A stretch of 64,000 bases of DNA from Acanthochromis polyacanthus (Eukaryota; Chordata; Actinopteri; Pomacentridae). The position numbers and the translations under genes are program-made. The stretch is taken from positions 13,940,521 through 14,004,520 of the forward strand of contig NC_067124.1 in the NCBI RefSeq assembly GCF_021347895.1, given 5' to 3'. Positions within the stretch are counted from its first letter, which is position 1. Each line of letters opens with the position of its first letter. Of this stretch, positions 40,662-57,700 are shown piece after piece. The notes beneath the pieces are model-generated. The model made no database searches. It had not been told where the DNA came from and worked only from the letters and a program-made list of their open reading frames with translations.

Positions 40662-42191
40662 GTAAGTGTGTTTGCAGAGGAAATATTTGCGCGCAGTTCT
40701 GTGTATTTTGAGGGACGACATAAGCATGCATGTTTAAGTTTATTCGCAGCGGCCTTCTCTGTACAAGCAACCGTTAGCCACCAGCTAGCGACAGTGTTGT
40801 GTTGGGTAGGGGGAAAAAAGTATCGGCAGGCTTATTTGGGCGCCTTGTTCCCGTGTGCTTTACTTTCTTTTCGTATTCGAATTCTAATTTATATGCCGTT
40901 TTAGAAAAGCTGTAATTTTGCCCTCAGAAAGTTAATTCTGAATAATCATTATCGCCTCGCACGCACAGCTTCATTGCTGCTTTTGTAGTTAGCTGGCGGC
41001 TAATTTAGTTCATCCCACTTGATGGCGCCGACTATTTACTGGCGTTGACCACCCTTTGGCGCTTTCAACGTGTTACACCGGGCTAAGTGCGTACACAACC
41101 ACGTTCACTTCACTTTTAGCTAACTTAGGTATATTTTTAAGCTAGGGCTGAAATATTTTGTAAATGGATAAAGTATAGTAAAACTGTTGGTTTCCTCAGG
41201 CAGACATGTGCATGTCCAATGTTTGCCTCCCAGACTGGAAAATAGGCGGAACTTGAATGAAGTCAGCGCTTGTTTTGATAACGTTAAAATCTGATTTTCT
41301 GCGTATCAAGTCTGTGTTTGTTTCTCAACGATGACTATCATTTATAGTTACATCATGTCTGTTTAGTAGAAGACCAAAGAGTTGCTTCTAATCAATTTAA
41401 TTGATTTCCAGTGTAAGTGTTAGCCATAGAGCTAGGTTAACTGCAGCTAATGGACTTCCGACGCAGGATAAACGTTAGCTGGCGAAGTTGGTGCCTAAAA
41501 GTTTTATCGAGAGTCGTTAGACCGTACTTTGTCAAATAATGGTAATTATTACTAAAACCAACAGTTTTAAGTATAACAACGAATCTATTTAATTTGAAAT
41601 TGGCTTATGGTTAGATTTTTTTTTTGACAAGGTGTTGCCCAACCTGGAGGAAAAAACAGATCCCTGTCTGGCTTGTGTGGCCTCATTAGATTAATCGGGT
41701 GACAATGTGCCTTTTTCTCAAACTTAGTTATGTCTGTGATATCCTGGTTAGGCTGATCAGTGCTGGGCCCTCATGATAGCACGTAGTTAACCCGTTGATG
41801 CACAACATGGGTCAAAAGTGACCCAAATTTAATGAAAAATGGGCATCTCTTGACCCACGTTGTGCATCAAAGGATTAACCAGTGTTTTTCAGCATGGTAT
41901 TCAGATGATTGGTGTCTGCTATATTTTATTTCTGGTGAATGTAGCATAGTGTTAATGACTATTAGGCATTTATTCTCTGCTGCTAATAAGACACTTTAAA
42001 TGAGTTTGCCACATGGTCCAATATCATGAACTGCCAGAGACATGGAGTGTGGTATTGCTGAATTTGACTGAAAAGTACATTTTACACAATGCTTAAAGAA
42101 TGATAATCTGCTCTGAGTTTGTGTCTTGTTTGTTTTCACCTTTTCAGAAAGTTTTGTCCTTATACATACACTAATCAATTGTGTTTACTAG
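40662..42191 (+). other. rad21: rad21 intron 1
   Basis: Runs from the donor at 40662 to the probable acceptor ending at 42191. Its GC-richer first 400 bp continue the promoter island. It holds the 84-bp hairpin MITE. The later rad21 introns (up to 720 bp, 44702-45421) show no features. Confidence 0.7.
41791..41874. mobile_element. 84-bp hairpin MITE flanked by TTAA
   Basis: TTAA at 41787-41790 and 41875-41878 bracket an inverted repeat CCCGTTGATGCACAACATGG / CACGTTGTGCATCAAAGGA with a short loop. TGACCC motifs at the inner edges resemble the piggyBac-like MITE at 15170. Lies in rad21 intron 1. Confidence 0.6.
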
Positions 42192-42238
42192 GTAAACCAC
42201 ACCACAGTGTGAGCGTGTGAAACAGGGGAGCCAGGGCA

Positions 42239-47760
<5,522 letters not shown>

Positions 47761-47912
47761 ACATTGGAAGAACAGACAAACACTCTGCTTGCAACAGGCA
47801 TACTTTTTTTTAATTACTCAACTTTTTGCCTTTTTATTTTGTGTTTTCCTGTCAGCCCATTTTTTTCCTGGGGAAGGGGAGGGAGTAGTGTGGAACGGGT
47901 GGGAAACATTTT

Positions 47913-47918
47913 AATAAA
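47913..47918 (+). promoter_or_regulatory. rad21: Proximal polyadenylation signal AATAAA, rad21
   Basis: Lies about 150 nt after the stop codon, in ttaataaagg. Use of this site would give a very short 3' UTR. Confidence 0.45.
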
Positions 47919-48511
47919 GGATTTTACTGTACAACATATGGAATCATGCAGTATTCTTGGTTCAAATGGAGTGAGGAAGAATGTTTAACAAGTATATTTA
48001 TAAAGCAACCTTTTTCAGTCACCAATTTGTAAACTTCGCTTCATTTTGGTTTGTAAGTTAAATTTCTTTTGTCTGCTCATTCCGTAAGTTTTGTACCATT
48101 GCCCCTCTCGTCAACTCAAATATTGCAGATTCTAGATAACAGCCCTGCATTCTCACATGGAATCCTGTATTAACTGTGTACATGTTCTGGAAAGGTACTG
48201 TTTCATTGCTCAGAAGTGTAACCTCTCCCATCTTCTCCTTGTTGCACTTGTTCTCGGATAAACTAAAAGGTTAATCTGTCAAAAATTGGTAAATTTTACC
48301 TGGCATTAAATATCATGTTTCAGATGTATAATTCAGGCAGTTTATCAATTAAGTTTTATGTAAATTTCTTTTTTTGTACCTTTTTATGTTTATGCTTATT
48401 CACCTTTTTGCATTATGTAACTAGGTAATGTACTTGTTACAGTTAAGTTCACTATCCCACCTTTTTAGTCTTTGGGTAACTTCTAGTTGTGATACATCTG
48501 TAAAGATTTGA

Positions 48512-48517
48512 AATAAA
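48512..48517 (+). promoter_or_regulatory. rad21: Distal polyadenylation signal AATAAA, rad21
   Basis: AATAAAGTGTTTT context, 750 nt after the stop codon and just upstream of the transposon-rich spacer. It is the last good signal before eif3h. Confidence 0.6.
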
Positions 48518-48806
48518 GTGTTTTAAGTACTTGGATATGTAACTGGATATTTATTCATTGAAAAATGTATTTATAGTAATGGTCTTGATTAAGATGAATA
48601 TGAAAATAACATTAAACAGAAACTGAAATGTTTTAAAACTTGATCACATCCTATTATAGTATTTCTAAGTAACAAATTGAATATTTCCTCTTATGAAACA
48701 CTGGGAACCAATATTTTAGAAAGACTACATTGAAGATACAGGCAACAAAAATAAAAACTCGATGCAACTGAAGTGAATACACCAGTGATCAGTGAAATTA
48801 AAGTTA

Positions 48807-49018
48807 CACACGTGGACAAAATTGTTGGTACCCCTCAGTTAAAGAAGGAAAAACCCACAATTCTCACTGAAATCACTTGAAACTCACAAAAGTAACAATA
48901 AATAAAATTTATTGAAAATTAAATAATCAAAAACAGCCATTACTTTTGAATTGTTGATTAACATAATTATTTAAAAAAACAAACTAATGAAACAGGCCTG
49001 GACAAAAATGATGGTACC
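48807..49018 (+). repeat. Left inverted repeat of the intact Tc1-like element
   Basis: About 212 nt, beginning CACACGTGGACAAAATTG after TA and ending ATGATGGTACC. Nearly identical to the reverse complement of 50228-50441. Confidence 0.93.
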
Positions 49019-49084
49019 TCTATAAAAGATTGAAAACTATTTGACCAGAGTGACATGATTAACTCAGGTGTGTCATTTAATTGA

Positions 49085-50221
<1,137 letters not shown>

Positions 50222-50227
50222 GTTATG

Positions 50228-50441
50228 GGTACCATAATTTTTGTCCAGCCCTATTTCATTAGTTTGTTTTTTTTAAATAATTATGTTAATCAACAATTCA
50301 AAAGTGATGGCTGATTTTGATTATTTAATTTTCAATAAATTTTTATTTATTGTTACTTTTGTGAGTTTCAAGTAATTTCAGTGAGAATTGTGGGTTTTTC
50401 CTTCTTTAACTGAGGGGTATCAACAATTTTGTCCACGTGTG
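50228..50441 (-). repeat. Right inverted repeat of the intact Tc1-like element
   Basis: Begins seven bases after the transposase stop codon and ends ACAATTTTGTCCACGTGTG before TA. Single-base indels in A-runs and a few substitutions separate it from the left arm. Confidence 0.93.
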
Positions 50442-50599
50442 TAAGTAAATGTGATTTCTGGTTTGTGGAACTGCATGAACATGGTTATAAAATGACCCCT
50501 ATACACAAGAACCTTCTCAGTCTTGGACCTGTATGGTGTGTTTATCTTCATCTTTGAATCACAATTCCAAATGAAAATGAACTATCCAAAATGTGATTA

Positions 50600-51290
50600 T
50601 GAAGCTTTGCAGAGATGAAGCCTTCTTCCCTCCACAGGAAAATGGAGGGATGGCATCCAAGAAAACATCCTTGCTTCGGCAAAAAGACTTTGTTTAAAGC
50701 ACCCTCAAAAAACAAACCCTGATAAAAAAAAATAGAAGCACAGTCTTTGTTTCGATAGGTCCAAGATAAATGTATTTAGCTCTGGCGTGTTTGGCATGAG
50801 CCTGACCACTACTACAGTGAGTACAGTGAAGCATGGAGCTGGGGGTTTGGTAATATGGCGCTGCATGAGTGCAACAGGTATTAAGAGGATGGTTTTATAG
50901 GTGGCACCATGAATGACTGTGGATGTACAAAATATTGGCTAATAAGAAAAATGCTTGTCTCCCGGAGTTTGACATATTTTTCAGCATGACACTGATGCAC
51001 AGCACATGGCCAAAAATCACAGGAGTTTCTCAAGAAGGAAAAAAAAAGACTTTAAATTTGCAGCTGGCAAAAAATAAAACAAACAAACAAAAGCACTCAC
51101 TGAAGACAAGTATAACATCTCTTCACAAATTTGTGCTGCACCAGTGTCCTTCATTTCAAAAAGGATTGAATCTGTCGTCAGAAACAAAAGTAGAGACACA
51201 AAATATTAATAAAATACAAAATTTTAATATCCATATTGAAAGGTGTGCTGACTTTTACTCCTATAGTGGTGCCCCTGTTTTAATATAAGG
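50600..51290 (+). pseudogene. Decayed Tc1-like transposase remnant
   Basis: Three blocks in order match conserved Tc1 transposase segments in different frames. GMASKKTSLLRQKDF then a stop (about 50648-50697) resembles the end of the DNA-binding region. TVKHGAGGLVIWRCMSATG (about 50822-50880) resembles the family [31 protein letters not shown] (about 50980-51021) resembles the block around the second catalytic Asp. Frameshifts and stops make it non-functional. No terminal repeats could be fixed. It belongs to a different, older family than the intact element next to it. Confidence 0.65.
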
Positions 51291-51640
51291 AATTTTATAA
51301 CAGTACTATTCAAAATACAAATAATGTGATTCTTTTAAGGTGTAACAATTCTGATTTACTTGTTTTTTTGACAATTTAATGATGTAGTGCACAATTGTCT
51401 TCGCTTTTGTTGTGTGACGTATTTATAAAATACAAAAAATTCAGGCTGGGATTTGTAATACCAGATGTATTCTCCGTTACTCGTTGTGCTATCCAAATGT
51501 TCTAATTAACTGGAAAAAACACAGCTCCCCGTAAGGAGTCGTGTCTATGGTCGTGACTAGCAGAAAAGGAGCCTTAGCCGTTGTTTCGATACGGACAGGA
51601 AAACAGACGCATCTTTAGCGGAAACGTCCGTCCCCGAACT

Positions 51641-51659
51641 CCTCCCTCTCTTTTTCCGC
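51641..51659 (+). promoter_or_regulatory. eif3h: Pyrimidine tract at the likely eif3h transcription start
   Basis: The run cctccctctctttttccgc ends about 16 nt before the eif3h ATG. If transcription starts at a C within it, the mRNA would carry a 5' terminal oligopyrimidine (TOP) sequence and a very short leader, as known for several translation-factor mRNAs. The start site itself cannot be seen. Confidence 0.4.
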
Positions 51660-51675
51660 GTGTAGCGGCTCATAC

Positions 51676-51777
51676 ATGGCTTCACGTAAAGAGTCCAGCT
51701 CTGTATCCAGCACAACGATGGCTTCTACCGGCGGCACCTTGGACTCCCCCGTCAAGCAGATCCAGATTGAGGGTCTG
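51676..51777 (+). CDS. eif3h: eif3h coding exon 1
   Basis: The start at 51676 matches the conserved MASRKE. The exon ends in phase 0 at a strong donor, gtaagt. It lies in a GC-richer patch (51540-51920) that is probably the promoter/CpG island. Reading through the donor would stay open past 52000, but splicing to 62191 restores the conserved GLVVLKII. Confidence 0.95.
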
Positions 51778-54700
51778 GTAAGTGCCACTGCGGTGCCCTG
51801 TGGCGGTGTGCTCATTTTCGGTGACGGTCGGGCAGAGAAGCTGGTGTTAGCAGATGTGGATGCTAAAGAGTTAGCATCATCATGGCGGAGAAATAGTGGG
51901 GACTGGGGAGCCGTTTCAGGTCGTGTTTCGTACGCTACCAAATGTTTGCCTTGTTTGTTGTGTTATTCAGTTCAGTACATTACAAAAAAAAACGACTGTA
52001 TTTCTGTTTACAGCTTCAGAGCTAGCTAGCAGGCTAACAGTAAGCTGACCGCACTGGTCCTTTAAGTTAGCCAATGTTTAGCTTCCAGTAAGCTACAGGG
52101 ACGTTTAAGTTCAAAACTAGAGCCTCCACTGTTTAAGGGGCACAACAGAATGATGCTCATGCTGCTTCCTGCCCCCCAACACACAATCATATTTATTAAC
52201 AATTACAATAATGTTGAGAGAGAGAGAGAGTGAAATTCAGCTTTTAAAATGTCTAATTTTACTTCCAGTTGTTCATGTTCTAGTTATCTTAAATGTGCTA
52301 ATTCATGTTCTGATTATTTTTTGAATAAGTTTATAGCTATCCAAGTTTCCTTTTTGTGTACCTCTGTCTTTTGTTTTTTGCTCAGCCATTTTGCAAAGCA
52401 GGCCTCTGTACTTAAATGAAGGTTGGATGAGTATTACAGGCTTCACAGAACGTCTGTGTGCCTCTGAAACAAAACATATTGCATTTAAATGGTTTGGGAT
52501 TTTGGCTATTTTTCAATCCCAAACAATCCAAATGAACCACTGATTGGAAAACAGCTGTTTCGTTTCTCAATCTGAAAATGCACATTATTAATAAGCCTGC
52601 TGTGCACTGTGTTCTGCCTCTGTAGTAGCTCTTTAAGGATTGTTATTCTCTGATCTGTTTTCATGCCTTTTGAAATGTTTGCATACCTGATAAAATACTA
52701 ATAAGACACTTACCTCTCATTCCAACTGTGGAAATTTTCAGACTCAATATAATTAACACTCTTAGGAGATGCAAGCACTCTTAAGGTATATTTAGGGATC
52801 TGGTAAACTGTTATCTGTGAGTGTGTTTTTGGCTGTAAGGTTCTTGGACACATGCATTGCACAATGATTTGTTGCTTCGTGTTGTTGTTTTTACTTTTGT
52901 AGTTAATGTTGTTTGCAATTTCTTCCTAGTGATCAGTAACAAATTAATTGTGGCTCATCTTGAAAGTGAACTTATGACAAACCGTATCCACTTTGATATT
53001 CTGTAGTACCACAGTGCAAACAGCAGAGGACAAACTTGCTTCACTGCCGTGCTCTTCCATTCTCCCTCCTCTTGCCGTGAACTGCACCGGACACAAAGCA
53101 GCTTATTTTCCTGGTGTGCCTGAACACACTAGCAGGACTTTAACTTGCCAGCTGCTGCTTTCCTTTTATCTTGCTCATTAAAGCTGCCCTAGAGTCTTCG
53201 GCTCTAATTTCAAATCTAAATATTTCACCTCGGTGTGTATTATTTAGACCTCTAATGAGATTTTCTTAATTCCTTTTTCTCAACGTTATCGACAATATGT
53301 TTTTATTAAAAACAGTCGAGAAGCGTTTAATGCCTGACCTCATTTGGATGCAGACAGTTGTAGGAAAGGTGTCTGTTTCCGTCAGAGTTACGAAATGTGC
53401 TTCACCTGAATGCATTGATATGCGGCAGTTGCCGCTGCGTTGCGTCATGACCCGTCTGTCAGAGGTTTAGCTGGAGGGTTGCCCATAGACAGCATCATTG
53501 CTGCTGTGTAGTACAATTGGATTGTTCCTTGCTTTTGAAGAGGCTTCAGTCGTTGATGTTGCCACGGGAGCGGAGTGCAGCACAGCAATGGCTTCTATTA
53601 AACACCTACTGAGATCACACAATTGCCTCTGTGTTTGAAAAGACTTTATTCTGACGTATAATGCACGTCAGACAACAGTCTTACTCATGTACCAAGAATT
53701 AAGGAGAACTGAGAGCATTCTATGCAGGCCATTTTGGTACTTGGACTCGAATGCTCTGTGGAATGAAAACCTCTTTTGCTGCTTGACGTACGAAAACTCG
53801 CACAATCCTCATTTGAGAAGGCTGTCAAATTATTTCAATTGAAGGGTTCTTGAATTGAAGGCCATACATTCTGTGTATGTGCACAACAAAACAGGCAAGA
53901 AGAGAAATGCTGGAAAGGTATAGTTGGTTGCAAAAAGAAACCACACTAGTATGTTTATGGATGGGATGCATAATTGGATACAGAACGGATGATGCTAACC
54001 AGAAGCCAGTACTGCATCGGCAGAGTCTTGCAATTGCCGAAGCAACACGGCTAATTTGTTTGGCCATTAAAATCGGCAGCACAAAGCTTCGTGTGGTGAG
54101 AGCAAAGCCAGATCTGAATGTCATCCAAAGCAACAAAACTATTTTGGATGCCTTTGCCAGTGTTGCACATGAGAACAGTTCCAAACAGCTTTTTGCAGCT
54201 TTTTTAAACATTACTAATGTAATGTCAAAGAAATCATTGTAGAATGGTAAATTATTTACATATACTTACTCAAGTAACCTAGTGAAAATTCAAATTTTTT
54301 TTTCCATATCACAGCATATGTTGAGGAAAAAGTAAATATTGTAACATTATTGTAGTGCTTCCAATATTGTGCAGCCCCAGTTTAATCTATAGATTACATG
54401 TAACGGTATCAGTCAGTTTCTGTTTTTCAACAAATATACAGGCAAGGGAAAAGTATTAGACCACCCTTGTTTTCTTCTATTTCTTGTTCATTTTAATGTC
54501 TGATACAACTAAAGGTCTGTTTGTTTGGATAGAAACAGTGATAACAATAAAAATGGCTCATAAGAATTTGAAGAGCTAATATCTAGTCATTTTCCATGGT
54601 TTTCTGAGAATAACCAAAATCATTTAAGTTCTTCCATCAGTAGCTTTGGCATTGTACTGCCAAAAACAGTGCTTTTAGACATTCCATGTTTTCTTTTGTC

Positions 54701-57700
54701 TGTTTTAGTCACATGATACACACAGGAGTTATTACTTGAATGCATCACCACTATTTTTGATGACTGCAGCCATGCGTCTTAGCATGCTCTCCACTGGCTT
54801 CTGACATTGTTCTGCTGTCACAGCAGCCCATTCCCGTTGCACAAATTCAAAGTAATTTTCTTTGTTTTTGGGTTTGTGGTTCTCCATTTTGCGTTTGACT
54901 TCCCACATGTTTTCAATTGGATTTAGATCTGGTGATTGAACAGGCCAAGGCATGGTTCCAATGTTCTGGTCCAGGCTTTAACTGACCTTGTTGTATGGCA
55001 AGGGGCATTGTCTTGTTGGACAATCCGGTCATTTGAGGCAGGAAAGAGTTTTCTAACCGATGGAAGAAGAGTAACCCTGTACTTGATCTGGTTCATTCAC
55101 CCTTCACGCAATTGCATTTGGCCTGTTCCACCCATACTGAAACAACCCCAGATTGTCACTGATCCACCCCCATGTTTTACCTTAGGGACAAGACAGTCTG
55201 GTTTGTAGCTTCTCCAGGCTTCCTACTAACCAGTAAGTTGGTTGGAGTGGGCATCAACTGAAAATTGTATGAATCACTGAAGAGAACCTTGGTCCAATCA
55301 TCAACAGTCCAGTCCTTGTGATCCCAGTACAGAGTAACCAGGCTTTCCTCTGCCTTTCGTTGATGAAGGGCTTCTTCCTGCCCTATGTGACTTCAGACCA
55401 GCTTCAAGAAGTCTGTTTCCAACTCATTTTTAAGGGCCCCTGACGACGATTCCTGACACAGGAACGGATGAGTGATGGTCACCTTGTGGGGTAGAAAGAC
55501 GTTTCCTGCCATGACCAGCTAGTATTTTGGTAGTACCATGGTCAGCTTGTTTTTTCTTGGTGAAATGAACGGTTGTCTTGGATATCTTCAGTTTCACCAG
55601 TCTCTCACTCATGCCAGTTTCCAGCAGTGCCAAGACGGCTGCCTTTGTGACTTCACATAATTCTTGTGTTTTAGGCATTATGTAAGAGCTGACAACTTCT
55701 GAGTTGTGCTACGACTTGAATGTAAGCAGGAAACCACTCTATGCGTTTGCAGGTGCAGTGCTGTTTATGACATGAAATGTCCTCTTTTATACCCTGGGAA
55801 TGCAATTTAGATTAAACATGTCAAATAGAACATAAAGTATTATGTAATCAGCTGCATTTTTTGTCTTGTTCATTGTATTCTTCGGGTAGTGTGCTTTTAG
55901 TGGCATCAGGCACTGAAATGAACAAGAAATTGAAGAAAACAAAGGTGGTGTAACAGTTTTTGACTGTAGGAATGAAACATTGCCAGCGAGAACAGCCCCT
56001 TCTACACCTGAGGATTTTACATAAATGGTAAATGGTCTGTATTTATACAGCGCTTTACTATACCTGCAAGGTACCCAAAGCGCTTTACAAGATACGTCAC
56101 ATTCACCCATCCACACACACATGCTTCAGGTCCTTTAGCTTGGGCTGCCATGGACACAGAGGTAGCTTACTAATCCTATGTAGAATGTAGAAACACATGT
56201 TCCCATCCGTACTTACTTCTTCATAGTGCTGACTTTACACTTTGTTTACCTGGTATCTGCTATAATTTGGAATCAGTCCAGGTGATACCTGGAGTTCCTT
56301 TGATGAATCAAATGTGATTTGATGCTGATTGAGCGATTACAGTCTCCAAAAATGCAGCAGGATAGCAGCTGGTGTATTCGCAGTCAGACAAAGTTGTACT
56401 GTTGAAGTATCAAAATAATAAAAAAAGTCAGTCAAAAATAAGTCATGGTTTCATAACAGCAGGCCACAGTTAAGTTGTTCCCTTGCTGAGAATTGGGAGG
56501 TGTGTGGTCTGTTGGCTACTGTATTTCACTGGATGCTTAAACATGCTCTGACAACAAACAGAAATGCAATTTTCTTGCATTTATGGTTGTTTCATAATAA
56601 AAAAAATGTATCAGTTGCTTTCTCCTGAGGCGAAGCAACAGCAATGGAAAATACTGAGCTTTCATGAGCACCCACTGAACACAGCTGGCATCAGGAGTGA
56701 AGGAATGAAGAGAAAACAGTGAAGCTCATATCAAATAATATAAAATATAAACTAGAATTTCCCACATAGATGTGCAGATAATTTAAATCCAGTGCGGTAT
56801 GGCAGACTACACCCCTAACCATGAAAATGACTCTATAGAGAATTATTTATTGAATGTAAATACATGGACTGGCAGCTGCTGTAAATTGCTGACCATAAAT
56901 TGTATGAAAAGTTGGGTTTGACTTTTAGAAAGCCTTAATTATAATTACATCCTTCCAAAGATTCTGCATATGGTGAAATTTGTGCAAGGTAAACTTAATT
57001 TGTAACTACATGCTTATGTGGGCTCATCCAGACAAGGTGTCGTCTTATTTGATGTGAGAAAATGCTGCAAATAATGTTGAGTAGCAGCTAGTAAACAGCA
57101 GAGAAGGCAGATTTTAATTTGTGCAAGCAGATGTTGTGGTTACAGCTCAATTTCCTTCCAGATTATTTATTTCCCCACATTGCAGTAACACGTCCTACTG
57201 GTTATTACCAGGGTCATTGGTTGTCGGATATTAGTACTGGACTACTTCACATTACAAATTGGACTTGGCCTTCCAAAATCAAACATGTTTGAGGAAGATC
57301 TCACCAAGCCAGCAGGCGAAAGCTGGCAGATGAAGTGAGAATCTGCGGTGGTCTTCATCCATGGCTTAACCCAACAGATGACTCATACCACACAGAAGTG
57401 GGTTTTTTTCCTGTCAAGTATACCACAGCCAATGCCAAGTGTAGAGTTTGTCTGTACTTCAGCGGCGCACAAAGAAAACTCATTATGGGATCGTCTCTCT
57501 TGCTGTTCTTTCTCATAACTTGAGCCCCATTGTGGTGGGAATATAACCCCCTTTTGTGTGAGCGAGGGAGAAGATTTATGATAAGAATTAAAGGCAGCCA
57601 ACGGGGGATTTGGTCCGCAATTGATTTTGCACAATTCAATTTTAAGCTTGTTGATTTATAATACGCTGTCCACATATCAATCTTGGGCCTCTCCACATGA

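Larger units (their letters stand above)
47761..48540 (+). other. rad21: rad21 3' UTR
   Basis: AT-rich noncoding sequence between the stop codon and the distal polyadenylation signal. Two AATAAA motifs (47913 and 48512) imply a short and a long form. Confidence 0.7.

Noticed and set aside
51676..52029. 117-codon reading of eif3h exon 1 without splicing
   Set aside because: The exon ends at a strong donor (gtaagt at 51778), and joining to 62191 restores the conserved protein; the longer frame is intron read-through.
53877..54242. 121-codon plus-strand frame
   Set aside because: More mixed composition than most chance frames, but I recognise no family and see no promoter, splice or repeat partner. 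Left as unexplained rather than called a gene.
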